From positions 1 to 25,355 of the forward strand of contig JBJMJD010000067.1 of assembly GCA_045806525.1 (NCBI GenBank): 25,355 nt of DNA. Direction: 5' to 3'. The position numbers and the translations under genes were made by a program. Within the stretch, counting starts at the first letter, position 1; every line of letters starts with the position of its first letter. The DNA comes from JAICYJ01 sp045806525 (GTDB lineage Bacteria; Actinomycetota; Thermoleophilia; Gaiellales; JAICJC01). Positions 1-8,596 of the stretch are shown piece by piece. The notes beneath the pieces are model-generated. The model had not been told where the DNA came from and ran no database searches. It saw only the letters and a list, made by a program, of their open reading frames with translations.

Positions 1-13
1 GCTCTTCCGATCT
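1..13. other. Illumina adapter remnant
   Basis: The first 13 bases read GCTCTTCCGATCT, which is the shared 3' end of the Illumina TruSeq read 1 and read 2 adapters. It sits exactly at the contig edge, so it is library sequence and not genome. The reading frame of the first gene runs through it, and codons there should be ignored. Confidence 0.93.
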
Positions 14-534
14 GCCTGCACCTCGAGCGCGCGGCGACGGCCGTCGGCGGTCTGCGTCAGCGACTCCAGCGCCGCCTGCCCCCAGGCCACGTGCGACTGG
101 TCGATCGCGGCCACGCCGCGCAGCATACGGATGGTCGGCGCGTCGGCCAGCGGATCGGTGGCGTCGGCGTGGTAGACGTAGGTGCTGACGAGGTGCGGCT
201 CCAGCACCCGGTAGACCGCCACCAGCCGGTCTATCACGTCGGTCAGGTTCCAGACGTGCTCGCACAGGCGGGCCACCTCATCGGTGGCCGGCTCCTGCCG
301 CTCGCGGCCCGAGCGCAGCTGCCACAGCCGCTCGCCCTGCATGTCGGCGGCCTGGGCATGATCGTAGACCTGATAGCCGAAGGCGGCCTTGAAGGCCAGC
401 TGCGGCGTGGTGTGCGACCAGCCGCCGATGATCTCCATCAGCTGTATTTCCAGGTAGCGGTAGTTGGCCAGACGCTGGGCGTTCTCCTTGACCGAGAAAC
501 GCCCCCCGAACTCGCGACGGTCAACGATCGGCAT
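1..534 (-). CDS. partial ferritin-like (helical, possibly diiron) protein, C-terminus missing
   Basis: An open frame runs from an ATG at 534 off the left edge: 178 codons, about 173 of them genuine after removing the adapter. The start is supported by a GGAGG six bases upstream. The protein looks all-helical. It has a Glu-rich first helix (YLEIQLMEIIGGWSH, about residues 27-41), a second helix with an Asp-His pair (YDHAQAADMQGERLWQLR, about 54-71), and a later helix with Asp, His and Trp (AIDQSHVAWG, about 150-159). Paired acidic/His helices are typical of ferritin-like four-helix bundles, but I cannot confirm metal ligands because the end is lost. The first 14 bases overlap the preceding AllA-like gene, so the two are probably translationally coupled in the rhamnosidase operon. 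No signal peptide is seen. The ferritin-like assignment is tentative; another helical bundle is possible. Confidence 0.5.
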   Translation of the reverse strand, partial: MPIVDRREFGGRFSVKENAQRLANYRYLEIQLMEIIGGWSHTTPQLAFKAAFGYQVYDHAQAADMQGERLWQLRSGRERQEPATDEVARLCEHVWNLTDVIDRLVAVYRVLEPHLVSTYVYHADATDPLADAPTIRMLRGVAAIDQSHVAWGQAALESLTQTADGRRRALEVQADRKS

Positions 535-1036
535 GCTGAGCCTCCACGATCCGCACCGGACGGTCATCGAACCGGACAACGACGGTGTCGTCGCGGCCGG
601 TTCCCTGCTGGACCAGCACCATAGCCCGCGCGGGGCCACCGTCGGCGAGAGGTGCGCCGTGCCAGACGCCGGCGCCCAGTAGCACTGCCTGGCCCGGCTC
701 CACGCGGAACACGCGAAACTCCTCCAGCCGCGGCAGCGCGTCCGGCTGCTCGGGCCGCGCAGGCGGCCCGACATAGACCAGGCAGGCGCCGTTCAGGGGT
801 GCGATCAGCTCCTGGCTTCGCATGTGCCGCTCGGCCCAGTCGAAGGCCGGGTCGGCCGGCTGCAGGTCGAGGAAGCCGACGCCGTAGCCGCGTGCGCTGG
901 CCGCCAGCAGCTGGTTTTCGGCCCACCATCGCCATCCCGGCCCGTCCGCATCTTGCGGGCGGCCCGGCCGCTCGACCACCGCACCGAACGGCGCGAAGGC
1001 GGCGGCAGCGAGCGGCTCAGCGGCCAGCATGGTCAT
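521..1036 (-). CDS. AllA-fold protein (ureidoglycolate lyase family)
   Basis: This 171-residue protein matches the cupin-like ureidoglycolate lyase family, in which AllA releases urea and glyoxylate from ureidoglycolate. The family features visible are an N-terminal FAPFGAVVERPG segment, a central MRSQELIAPLNG strand pair (typical 'SQ..IPL'), a proline-rich VGPPARPEQPDALP loop, and GVWHGAPL near the C-terminus, the equivalent of the conserved GVWH motif. Length is normal for the family (about 160-170). The ATG at 1036 overlaps the TGA of the rhamnosidase gene in an ATGA junction, which fixes the start; a second ATG lies two codons in. No other allantoin or purine genes are nearby apart from a nucleoside hydrolase 6 kb away, so the role is probably not classical allantoin breakdown. 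A sugar-acid or sugar lyase/isomerase role linked to the rhamnosidase is inference only. Confidence 0.75.
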   Translation of the reverse strand: MTMLAAEPLAAAAFAPFGAVVERPGRPQDADGPGWRWWAENQLLAASARGYGVGFLDLQPADPAFDWAERHMRSQELIAPLNGACLVYVGPPARPEQPDALPRLEEFRVFRVEPGQAVLLGAGVWHGAPLADGGPARAMVLVQQGTGRDDTVVVRFDDRPVRIVEAQHADR

Positions 1037-4000
1037 GCCGTCCCCGAGAGGTCGGCCCGCACCGGCCACCGCAGCACCACCCGCGGCGCCCGTCGCAGCC
1101 CGGACGGCCGCGGCGTGCCGCCAAGCAGGTTGACGGCGGTGTTCGCCACGCGCAGCTCCAGCGTGAAGACGGCGCCGGGCACCGCATGGGTGATCTCGAG
1201 GCGGTATGGCTCCCACAGCAGGACGCCTGCGGAGACGCCGTCGACCAGCACCTCCAGCACGTCGTCCCCGGCGTCCGCCTCGACGAAGACGCGTGCGTCG
1301 CCGGAGTCGGCAGGAAGCTCGACACGGCACCGGTAGACCGCCGACCCCGACAGGAACGGATACCCCTGCTCGGTCCAGGGCGCCGGCGAGGCCGTTTCCC
1401 GCTCGGCGGCGATGGCGCCGGCCTCGTCGAGCCGGAACCGTCCGATCAACTTCACCAGGTCAAGCAGTCCGTCCGTGGCGTCGGCCACCACGAGCCGCAG
1501 TGCCAGCAGATTGGCACCTTGCCGCAGCTGGGGCGCCAGCTCAAGGGCGGACATCTGGCTGTCGACCCCGCTCGGCTGCGGCTCCGCCGCCACCGGCTCG
1601 CCATTCACGTGCAGCGACCACTCGACGCCGGCGAACCCGTCGACCAGCAGCTGCAGCTGCTCGGGGACGTCGGCCACATCGAACCCCACCCGGTACCAGA
1701 CGGGAATCGGGTACGGCCGGTCGGGCTCTGTCGGCAGCTGGTACGACCACGCACCGGGCACCATCTCCAGCCAGCTGTCGTCTTCGGCCAGCGCCGGGTC
1801 GGCGTAGGCGAGCTCGTCGCCGCCCTCTGCGCGAGCCAGCCAGCTGCGGATGACGAGGCCGTTGGGGCCGTCCGGGTGGAGCGACCAGCCGGCATCCAAC
1901 GCAACCGGCGCCAAAGCGTCGGGCAGCTCGACCTCGACGCTGTGCGTCTGGCCGTTTCGCTCGACCTGGATCGAGGCGGGGCCGCCGGGGTGGTGCCCCG
2001 ACAGGACGGCCCCGTCCAGGCTGTCGATGGCGACGTCGCTGTCGGTGATGCGCACCGGCCCGGCCTGATCCCACAGCACGAACGCCGAGCCAACCGGCGG
2101 CAGCTCCAGCGTGAACCGCGTGCGGCCGTCGGTGAATCGGCACGCCAGCGGTCGGGTTACGCCGTTGGACGGATCCCACAGGGCGGGGGCGACGTCGCCG
2201 GCCAGCGCTACCTGCGCCTGCTGCGGCAGGTAGGTGGAGTTGACCAGGAACACCATGTCGCGGTCGTCGCGCACGCGGTGCAGAGCGAACACCTGGTCGT
2301 TGTCGATGTCGACGCCCTGCTCGACTAGCCGCCCGAGCGCCTCGGCCAGGGCCGCCTGCACCGCCCTCCGCTCGGTGACCACCTGGTCGGTGACGTCCAC
2401 GGGCTCGGAACCCTCCGGCGCGAAGCGGTAGCGTGTCTCCAGCTGGCCCGCGTCGACGACGAAGGCAGGGTGCTCGGGCACGCCAGGCTGGCCGAGCTCG
2501 GCCTGCAGCCGCTGCGGCAGCCCACGCGCCAGCGACGGCGTGTCCAGAAACACGCAGCGCACCTCGCCGCCGTGCGTCGCCTCCACCAGCTCCAGGCCCG
2601 CCCCGGGATCGACCCGGCCGACCCGGTCGGGGGCGACGCCGAACAGTCGCCCCACCCGCTCGCGCACGTCCACCAGCCGCTCGCCGTCGAACGCCTCAGC
2701 CGGCAGCATCACCATGCCCAGCAGGCGGCCACCTTCGGCCACGAACCGCTCAAGCCGCTCCAGCGTGGCCAGCCGGATGTGCGCCATCGGCGAGAGCACC
2801 AGCAGCGCGTGGCGCTCGTCGCCCACCAACAGCTCGCCGCCATCGGACGTCGATTCGGCCAGCAGCTCCTCGTCGAGGTAGTCGAAGTCGTGGTGCAGGC
2901 GCAGCAGCAGGTCGGTGAGCGTGTTCAGGTCGTGTTCGATGCGGTTGCCCAGCTGCGTGCGCTGTTGCGGACGGTAGGTGGCAAACATGGCATTGATGGG
3001 CCAGATCACGGCCAGCCGGGCGACGTGGCGGCCGCCGCTCAGCAGGTGGCTGAGCCGGCTGATGTACGTCGAGAAATGGCCGTAGTACCGCCACCACGGG
3101 TACTGGTAGAACATCGACGGCGGCCAGTCGCGCTTGCGCGGCCCCTCCAGCGTGTAGTGGAAGCCATGGGGGTTCAGCAGGTTGACGCCGAGCACGTACT
3201 CCCAGTCCGCCACCCACTTCATGCGCTGCATGGTGGCGTCCATGAAGATGCCGCCGAACGACTCGCACAGCAGCCGCTCGCTTCCATTCTGATGCGCCGC
3301 AGACGACGCGACCTTGATCGCAACGTGCTCCGCGGGCAGATCGGGCGTGCCGATGATTGGATACAGGTGGTCGACCCCGGTCACGTCGAGGTGGGGATAG
3401 TGGCGGAACACGTTGCCCTCGACCCGGATCTGCATCCGCAGCCACTCCTCATAGAGCAGGTGCCCTGTGAACAGCACGTTGTGCTCCCGGCACCAGTCGT
3501 GGATCTGGCGGTAGAAGGCGTCGGCGTAGAACTCGGACAGCGCGGTGTAGAAGTCGTAGCGCACCCGCGCACTGTCGGCGCTGATGTCGAAGAACAGATC
3601 AGGCAACCGGCGCCGCAGATCGTAACCGCAGCGCTCGTGGAAGCGGCGGAACATGCCCCGCGTCCACGGCACGATCGGGTTGTCGTGCGCGGTGACGTAG
3701 TAGTGCATGGCCGGCTCGTCGGTGTAGAAGCCGGGCATCTGACCCGGCTCGACGCCGGCCCGCTCGAGTGCCTCGAGGTACGGCTCATAGCCGATGCGCA
3801 GGAACTCGGCGGTCGCCTCCGGGTCGATCGCGTCGATGTAGTACTCGGCGCGCTTCTCGACCATGTACATCAGCGTCCAGTCGCCGGGGGGCACCTCCCA
3901 GGGAATCACGTTCGTGAACGAGAGGTTCGGCGTGAGGTCGACGACCAGCCCGTCCGACCGCTTGGCAAAGGCGGCCACCGGTGTCGACCGTTCGAAATCG

Positions 4001-4458
4001 TTGTACCGGCTGTCGGCGCCGGTCAGGTAGGCGAACCACGGGCCGCGCACCTTCAGCGAGATGCACTCCAGGTAGCGCTGGGCAAGGTCGGGCCGCTCGC
4101 GCAGCACGCGCATGTCGGCCGTGCCGCTGGGCCAGTTCATCTCGTCGTAGATCCACGTCTTCAGCCCCAGCTTCTCGGCCTCCCGGATGGCCAGCTGGAT
4201 CCGGTCGAGATAGATCTCGCCGAGGTACGGCGTCTCCAGCCCGAAGCGGCCGTGCAGGATGATTCCCGGCATCCCCTTGTCCCGGAACTCGCGGAGCTGG
4301 AACTGCATGTCGCCCGGGTCGAGCTCGCCGTTCAGGAACCAGAACGGCAAGATGCCGTACTCACGTGGTGGCTCCGCGAAACGCTCGCGCGTCACCGGCA
4401 GCCGCGGCCATACCCGGCGGAGCTGCTGGGCGGTCGACGCTATGGAGCGTCCCCCCAC
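1033..4458 (-). CDS. GH106-type alpha-L-rhamnosidase
   Basis: This is a large glycosidase of up to 1141 residues, expected to release terminal alpha-L-rhamnose from glycans or glycosides. GH106-like features include LPFWFLNGELDP (37-48), GIILHGRFGLETPYL (65-79), YDEMNWPSG (104-112), FYTDEPA (244-250), GHLLYEE (332-338) and the CESFGG to WADWEYVLGVNLLNPHGFHY region (398-435) with RKRDWPPS after it. A barrel followed by accessory beta-sandwich domains is suggested by the C-terminal LHVNGEPV and LEVLVDGV repeats, as in GH2-type sugar-binding domains. There is no signal peptide, so it should act in the cytoplasm on imported oligosaccharides. The GTG at 4458 has no clear ribosome site; a GTG at 4395, just before TRERFAEPPREYG, is a good alternative that would fit homologues starting near there. 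It is the first gene of a three-gene minus-strand operon and is divergent from the xylulokinase gene. The family call is firm; the rhamnose substrate is inferred from the family. Confidence 0.88.
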   Translation of the reverse strand: MGGRSIASTAQQLRRVWPRLPVTRERFAEPPREYGILPFWFLNGELDPGDMQFQLREFRDKGMPGIILHGRFGLETPYLGEIYLDRIQLAIREAEKLGLKTWIYDEMNWPSGTADMRVLRERPDLAQRYLECISLKVRGPWFAYLTGADSRYNDFERSTPVAAFAKRSDGLVVDLTPNLSFTNVIPWEVPPGDWTLMYMVEKRAEYYIDAIDPEATAEFLRIGYEPYLEALERAGVEPGQMPGFYTDEPAMHYYVTAHDNPIVPWTRGMFRRFHERCGYDLRRRLPDLFFDISADSARVRYDFYTALSEFYADAFYRQIHDWCREHNVLFTGHLLYEEWLRMQIRVEGNVFRHYPHLDVTGVDHLYPIIGTPDLPAEHVAIKVASSAAHQNGSERLLCESFGGIFMDATMQRMKWVADWEYVLGVNLLNPHGFHYTLEGPRKRDWPPSMFYQYPWWRYYGHFSTYISRLSHLLSGGRHVARLAVIWPINAMFATYRPQQRTQLGNRIEHDLNTLTDLLLRLHHDFDYLDEELLAESTSDGGELLVGDERHALLVLSPMAHIRLATLERLERFVAEGGRLLGMVMLPAEAFDGERLVDVRERVGRLFGVAPDRVGRVDPGAGLELVEATHGGEVRCVFLDTPSLARGLPQRLQAELGQPGVPEHPAFVVDAGQLETRYRFAPEGSEPVDVTDQVVTERRAVQAALAEALGRLVEQGVDIDNDQVFALHRVRDDRDMVFLVNSTYLPQQAQVALAGDVAPALWDPSNGVTRPLACRFTDGRTRFTLELPPVGSAFVLWDQAGPVRITDSDVAIDSLDGAVLSGHHPGGPASIQVERNGQTHSVEVELPDALAPVALDAGWSLHPDGPNGLVIRSWLARAEGGDELAYADPALAEDDSWLEMVPGAWSYQLPTEPDRPYPIPVWYRVGFDVADVPEQLQLLVDGFAGVEWSLHVNGEPVAAEPQPSGVDSQMSALELAPQLRQGANLLALRLVVADATDGLLDLVKLIGRFRLDEAGAIAAERETASPAPWTEQGYPFLSGSAVYRCRVELPADSGDARVFVEADAGDDVLEVLVDGVSAGVLLWEPYRLEITHAVPGAVFTLELRVANTAVNLLGGTPRPSGLRRAPRVVLRWPVRADLSGTA

Positions 4459-4563
4459 AGCACCGTGGCCTGGGCAAGCCGGGCCCCGCCGGCGCCGAGC
4501 CCGAATCGCTCCGGCAGAGCGCCGCGCCAGGAGAACCGGTCGATGCGGGCCTGCCGCCGTTGC

Positions 4564-4592
4564 TGCACACTGATTGGCACGGCCGGTAGCCT
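4564..4592 (+). promoter_or_regulatory. putative leaderless promoter of the xylulokinase operon
   Basis: A TAGCCT box (4587-4592) lies exactly six bases before the GTG start at 4599. TGCACA (4564-4569) sits 17 bases upstream of it as a possible -35 element. No Shine-Dalgarno sequence precedes the GTG. This arrangement fits a leaderless transcript beginning at or near the start codon. Confidence 0.5.
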
Positions 4593-4598
4593 ACCCCC

Positions 4599-6020
4599 GT
4601 GGCGCGGCTGATCGGACTGGACGTCGGGACGACTGCGCTCAAGGCTGTCGCCATCTCGGACGACGGCGACGTGCTCGACCGCGCCTCGGCCGGCTACCGG
4701 CTATCCATGCCTCGGCCGGGATGGACCGAGCAGGACCCGGACGACTGGTGGGGCGCCGCCAAGGCCGTGCTTTCGCAGCTGGGCGGCGACCGCGCCGACG
4801 GGATCGCCGTCTCCGGGCAGATGCACGGGCTGGTCGCCCTCGACGGCGGCGGCCGGCCGCTGCGGCCGGCGATGCTCTGGAACGACGGGCGCACCGCCGA
4901 CGAATGCCGCGAGATCGAGCGGCGGATCGGCCGGGAGCGCTTGGTCGAGCTGACGGGCAACCGCACCGCCACCGGTTTCACGGCACCCAAGCTGCTGTGG
5001 ATGCAGCGGCACGAGCGCGAGCTGTTTGCGCGAATCCGCCACGTGATGATGCCGAAGGACTACGTGCGCTACCGGCTCACCGGTGAGATCGCAGCCGACG
5101 TCACCGACGCGTCGGGGACGTTGTTGTTCGACGTCGCCGGGCGGCGCTGGAGCGACGAGGTTCTCACAGCGCTGGAGGTGCCGGCGGCGTGGATGCCGCA
5201 GGTGCACGAGTCGACCGCGCGGGCGGGCAGCGTAGGCTCGGTGCCGGTGGCGGCGGGAGCCGGCGACCAGGCCTCGGGAGCGATCGGTGCGGGCGTCACT
5301 CGCACCGGCCTTGCATCGGTGGTGTTGGGGACATCCGGAGTGGTGTTCGCACCGCTCCCGGCCTACCGCTTCGATCCACCGGCGCGGCTGCACACCTTCT
5401 GCGACGCCCGCCCCGGCGGCTGGCACGCGATGGGTGTGATGCTGTCGGCCGCGGGCAGCCTGCGCTGGCTTCGCGACGCCGTCGCGCCCGGCACGCCGTT
5501 CGACCAGTTGTCCCATGAGGCAGCGGCATGGGATGCCGGCTCGGGTGGCCTGCTCTTCCTGCCCTATCTTTCGGGCGAACGCACCCCGCACAACGATCCT
5601 GCAGCTCGCGGCGCGTTCATCGGGCTTGGCCTCGAGCACGACCGGGGTGCAATGGCGCGGGCGGTGATGGAAGGCGTGGCCTACGGCCTGCGCGACTCGC
5701 TGGAGCTGCTGGCCGCACTCGGCGACCGTCCTTCCGTGGGGCGTGCATCCGGCGGCGGCGCGGCCAGCGAGCTGTGGCTGCGCATCGTCGCCTCGGCCCT
5801 CGAGCTGCGGCTGGAGCGGATCGACGTCGAGGACGGCTCGGCCTACGGTGCCGCGCTGCTGGCCGGAGTCGCGGCCGGGGTGTTTGCCGACGTCGCCGAC
5901 GCGGCATCCAGGTGCGTGCGGATCACGACGACGATCGACCCGGACGACGCCTGGACGGCCTCGTACCGCGATGGATACGCCCGCTTCACCCGCGCCTATC
6001 CCGCCGTGCGGCCGCTGTAG
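4599..6020 (+). CDS. xylB: xylulokinase-like FGGY carbohydrate kinase
   Basis: This 473-residue FGGY-family kinase has the layout of xylulokinases (usually 480-500 residues) and would phosphorylate D-xylulose, or a related ketose, with ATP. The N-terminal phosphate-1 loop IGLDVGTTALKAV is at residues 5-17. The sugar-binding SGQMHGLVALD (about 72-82) and PAMLWNDGRTADEC are classical for XylB, as is the catalytic region PKDYVRYRLTGE. The second domain carries PYLSGERTPHNDPAARGAFIGL and the ATP-site ASGGGAASELWLRI. The GTG start at 4599 directly follows MARLIGLD-type spacing and a TAGCCT box. It is first in an operon with ribokinase and nucleoside hydrolase. No xylose isomerase gene is in the window, so xylulose must come from elsewhere or the real substrate is another ketose. 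The family is certain, the exact sugar less so. Confidence 0.88.
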   Translation: MARLIGLDVGTTALKAVAISDDGDVLDRASAGYRLSMPRPGWTEQDPDDWWGAAKAVLSQLGGDRADGIAVSGQMHGLVALDGGGRPLRPAMLWNDGRTADECREIERRIGRERLVELTGNRTATGFTAPKLLWMQRHERELFARIRHVMMPKDYVRYRLTGEIAADVTDASGTLLFDVAGRRWSDEVLTALEVPAAWMPQVHESTARAGSVGSVPVAAGAGDQASGAIGAGVTRTGLASVVLGTSGVVFAPLPAYRFDPPARLHTFCDARPGGWHAMGVMLSAAGSLRWLRDAVAPGTPFDQLSHEAAAWDAGSGGLLFLPYLSGERTPHNDPAARGAFIGLGLEHDRGAMARAVMEGVAYGLRDSLELLAALGDRPSVGRASGGGAASELWLRIVASALELRLERIDVEDGSAYGAALLAGVAAGVFADVADAASRCVRITTTIDPDDAWTASYRDGYARFTRAYPAVRPL

Positions 6021-6023
6021 GCT
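6018..6023 (+). promoter_or_regulatory. TAGGCT -10-like box, leaderless start of ribokinase gene
   Basis: TAGGCT overlaps the xylB stop codon and lies six bases (GCCGCG) before the ATG of the ribokinase gene. The same six-base spacer is found before the PIG-L gene and the same spacing before xylB. No Shine-Dalgarno sequence is present. It may give ribokinase and nucleoside hydrolase a promoter of their own. Confidence 0.4.
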
Positions 6024-6029
6024 GCCGCG

Positions 6030-6872
6030 ATGGCACGCGTCGGCGTCTGCGGCTCACTGAACATGGACGTGTTTGGCTACGTCGAGCGGCTGCCGCTTCC
6101 GGGCGAGACGGTGCGAGGCCGGTCGCTCCTGTATGCGCCTGGCGGCAAAGGCGCGAACCAGGCGGTGGCGGCGGCCCGCGCCGGCGCCGCCGTCAGCTTC
6201 ACCGGGGCGCGCGGCCGCGACAGTTTTGGCGAGAGGCTGCTCGAGTCGCTGCGACGCGACGGCATAGACGTGGCCGGGCTGGAGCCGGTGAATGACCCCA
6301 CCGGCGTGGCGCTGATCCTGGTCGAGGAGGGCGGCGAGAATCAGATCGTCGTGATCTCCGGCGCCAACGACCGCGTGCGCGGGCCCTCCGGCGGCGACGA
6401 TGACGTCTCGATCTGGGTGACGCAGGCCGAGATTTCCGTCGACGCCGTGGCGGCGACGCTTGAGACGGCCCGGGCGTCGGGCGCCACTGCGCTCGTGAAC
6501 CCGGCGCCGGCCGGGCGGCTACCGGCCGACCTGGTTGCCCGCTTCGACATCGCCGTCGTAAACCAGACGGAGCTGGATGCTCTGGGCGGGCACCATGCGC
6601 CGGTCACGGTGCTCACGCTGGGCGCGGCCGGCGCGCGGCTGCTGCCCGACGGCCCGCTGCTGCCCGCACTGCCGGCGCATGTGGTGGACACAACAGGAGC
6701 CGGTGACGCGCTGGTGGGCGCCATGGCGGCCGCCCTCGCCGAGGGTATGCCTGTCGAGCGGGCGCTTCGCTTCGGCATGGCCGCGGCGTCGGTCGCCGTC
6801 GAGTCGCCCGGCTGCCAGCCGGCGATGGCGGACCGTGGCCGTATCGACCACCGGCTGGCTGCGGCCGGGTGA
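6030..6872 (+). CDS. rbsK: ribokinase (PfkB family)
   Basis: This 280-residue PfkB-family sugar kinase has the ribokinase signature set. The N-terminal strand VGVCGSLNMDVFGYVERLPLPGET (about 4-27) contains the substrate Asp. GGKGANQAVAAARAGA (about 38-53) is PfkB motif 1, and DTTGAGDALVGAMAAALAEG (about 222-241) is motif 2 with the catalytic Asp of GAGD. Length is slightly short for the family (about 300). It would convert D-ribose to ribose-5-phosphate. The ATG lies nine bases after the xylB stop, and the gene's TGA overlaps the next GTG in a GTGA junction. Pairing with the nucleoside hydrolase gives a coherent path: the hydrolase frees ribose and this kinase traps it. Another pentose or a nucleoside substrate cannot be excluded within PfkB. 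Confidence 0.9.
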   Translation: MARVGVCGSLNMDVFGYVERLPLPGETVRGRSLLYAPGGKGANQAVAAARAGAAVSFTGARGRDSFGERLLESLRRDGIDVAGLEPVNDPTGVALILVEEGGENQIVVISGANDRVRGPSGGDDDVSIWVTQAEISVDAVAATLETARASGATALVNPAPAGRLPADLVARFDIAVVNQTELDALGGHHAPVTVLTLGAAGARLLPDGPLLPALPAHVVDTTGAGDALVGAMAAALAEGMPVERALRFGMAAASVAVESPGCQPAMADRGRIDHRLAAAG

Positions 6873-7792
6873 GTGAAGCTCACGTGCCGATCCCAATCGT
6901 CCTCGACTGCGATCCCGGCCACGACGACGCCATCGCGATCATGCTCGCACTGGCCAGCCCGGAGGTCGAGCTGAGGGCGGTGACCGCGGTGTCGGGGAAC
7001 GCACCACTCCATCACACTCGCGCCAACGCGATCCGCGTGCTGGACCACCTCGGCCGACCCGACATACCGGTGGCCGCCGGAGCCGGCCGGCCGCTGGTGC
7101 AGGATCCGTTCGCACCCGGGGACACGCACGGCCCCTCGGGCATGGACGGGCCTGAGCTGCCTCCGCCGTCCCGGCAGGCCGTGCCCGCCCACGCGATCGA
7201 CCTGATCGCAGAGCTGGCACTCGACCGGCCGCTGACGCTGGTCGCGACCGGGCCGCTCACCAACGTTGCGCTGTTCCTGGCCCGCCATCCGGAAGCGGCG
7301 TCAGCCCTGCAGCGGATCGTGTTCATGGGCGGCGCGATCGGGCTCGGCAACGTCACGCCCGCCGCGGAGTTCAACGTCTGGGCCGACCCCGACGCCGCCC
7401 GCCGCGTTTGCATCAGCGAGCTGCACGTGACCATGGTCGGGCTCGACGTCACCCACCAGGCTCTGGTCACGCGTGAGCAGAACGACCACCTGCGGTCCCG
7501 CGGCCGGGCAGGCCGGCTGACCGCCGAGCTGATCGACTACTACGCGCGCTCGCATCCGGGCATGCCCGGCACGCCGATCCACGACGCGGTGGCGGTGGCG
7601 CACGTGATCGACCCCGGCCTGCTGACCGTGGAGCACTGCCACGTCGACGTCGACTGCGGGCCCGTCAGCCGCGGCCGTACGCTGGTCGACCGGTTCCACG
7701 TCACCGGCCGTGAGCCGAACGTACACGTCGCCACCGCCATCGACCCCGGCTTCACGTCGTGGATGGCGGAGCGGATCGCCTCGCTCGGCTGA
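6869..7792 (+). CDS. inosine-uridine preferring nucleoside hydrolase family protein
   Basis: This 307-residue protein has the full nucleoside hydrolase motif set. VLDCDPGHDDAIAIMLAL (about 11-28) is the DxDxGxDDAxA calcium and ribose site. The ATGPLTNVALFLARHPE helix, MGGAIGLGNVTPAAEFNVWADPDAA (the EFNxxxDP ribose-binding loop) and HDAVAVAHVIDP near residue 234, with the C-terminal calcium Asp, are also present. It would hydrolyse N-glycosidic bonds of nucleosides to base and ribose in the cytoplasm. The GTG start overlaps the ribokinase stop by four bases, so translation is probably coupled; no Shine-Dalgarno sequence is needed or seen. It is the last gene of the xylB-rbsK operon and converges on the PIG-L gene 48 bases away. 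Base preference cannot be read from the sequence. Confidence 0.92.
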   Translation: MSEAHVPIPIVLDCDPGHDDAIAIMLALASPEVELRAVTAVSGNAPLHHTRANAIRVLDHLGRPDIPVAAGAGRPLVQDPFAPGDTHGPSGMDGPELPPPSRQAVPAHAIDLIAELALDRPLTLVATGPLTNVALFLARHPEAASALQRIVFMGGAIGLGNVTPAAEFNVWADPDAARRVCISELHVTMVGLDVTHQALVTREQNDHLRSRGRAGRLTAELIDYYARSHPGMPGTPIHDAVAVAHVIDPGLLTVEHCHVDVDCGPVSRGRTLVDRFHVTGREPNVHVATAIDPGFTSWMAERIASLG

Positions 7793-7840
7793 GCAGCTCC
7801 GAGATCTCCGACCCGTTCCGGATCAGCACGCGCTGACCGC

Positions 7841-8590
7841 TCACGCGCGGCCGTCACCACCCAGGTCGTAGAACACCTCGATCACGCGCTTGGCGGGGTC
7901 GCTGGGCGGAAGCCCGTCGTCCTGCCAGTTCGGCTCCTCCCGCTCGACGTTGTCGTACTGCGTGGCATAGCCGCGCATCGCCGCCAGCTTGCGGGTTGAG
8001 TCGGCCCCGTCCAGCCGCACCACCCGCGGGCGGGAGATGCGGTCACCGAGCGCTTCGCCCAGCAGCTCGCGCCACTGCTCGTCTGCCTGGGGTCGGCCGC
8101 CGGCGGCGTCGATCCAGGTCGGCCAGCCGTGACGCGTGCTGTAGCAGTAGTCGGCGACCAGCGTAACCGGCATCCCTCGCCGATGCAGCTCAAGACCTGC
8201 GTCACGCACATCGCGGTGGTCGGGATGGCCGATGCCGGCCCAGGCAATCACCCTACGCGCGGCCGGTACCTGTTCGGACAACGCATCGATCACCTCCTCG
8301 GCGGACGGTCCGCGTTCGCGGTACTGGCCGTCCAGCAGTGGCAAATGCACCGGCGTGGCGCCTAGCCCCTCGAGCACGCGGGCATCCTCAGCACGGCGAT
8401 CGCGCACGTGCGCTGCCGAGTCGGTGATGCCGCACTGCGCATCCCACCAGCCCGGGCCCGTCTCGGGGATGCCGGCGAACACGGTGGCGACCGTGGCGCC
8501 AGGGCCGACCAACGAAAAACAGGCCCACACCGCGTCGTCCAGGTGCGGCGACAACACAACTGTCGGCGCCTGGGGGTCGACCGCAAGCAT
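7841..8590 (-). CDS. PIG-L/LmbE-family deacetylase
   Basis: This 249-residue protein is in the zinc-dependent LmbE/PIG-L family, which removes N-acetyl groups from GlcNAc-type sugars or related conjugates. The first metal motif is SPHLDDAVW (14-22), the family's (P/A)HPDD with Leu replacing Pro. The second is GHPDHRDV (121-128), supplying the distal His. No signal peptide is seen, so the enzyme is likely cytoplasmic. The ATG at 8590 is preceded by a TAGGAT box with a six-base spacer, suggesting its own leaderless promoter although it lies 69 bases downstream of the GH10 gene on the same strand. Between them is a strong hairpin. Its link to the glycan genes may be removal of acetyl groups from amino sugars, which is inference. 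A role in mycothiol or bacillithiol biosynthesis is possible in this family but the context does not support it. Confidence 0.85.
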   Translation of the reverse strand: MLAVDPQAPTVVLSPHLDDAVWACFSLVGPGATVATVFAGIPETGPGWWDAQCGITDSAAHVRDRRAEDARVLEGLGATPVHLPLLDGQYRERGPSAEEVIDALSEQVPAARRVIAWAGIGHPDHRDVRDAGLELHRRGMPVTLVADYCYSTRHGWPTWIDAAGGRPQADEQWRELLGEALGDRISRPRVVRLDGADSTRKLAAMRGYATQYDNVEREEPNWQDDGLPPSDPAKRVIEVFYDLGGDGRA

Positions 8591-8596
8591 CGCGGC

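Noticed and set aside
652..2328. 558-codon plus-strand open frame
   Set aside because: It is antisense to the AllA-like and GH106 genes. Its composition is Arg/Pro/Gly-rich with no recognisable domain, typical of a GC-rich shadow frame.
2470..4611. 713-codon plus-strand open frame
   Set aside because: It is fully antisense to the GH106 gene, which has clear family motifs. No domain or ribosome site supports it.
7793..7840. Possible terminator between the convergent nucleoside hydrolase and PIG-L genes
   Set aside because: No stem longer than a few bases and no T tract was found. The same holds for the convergent gap 10925-10965.
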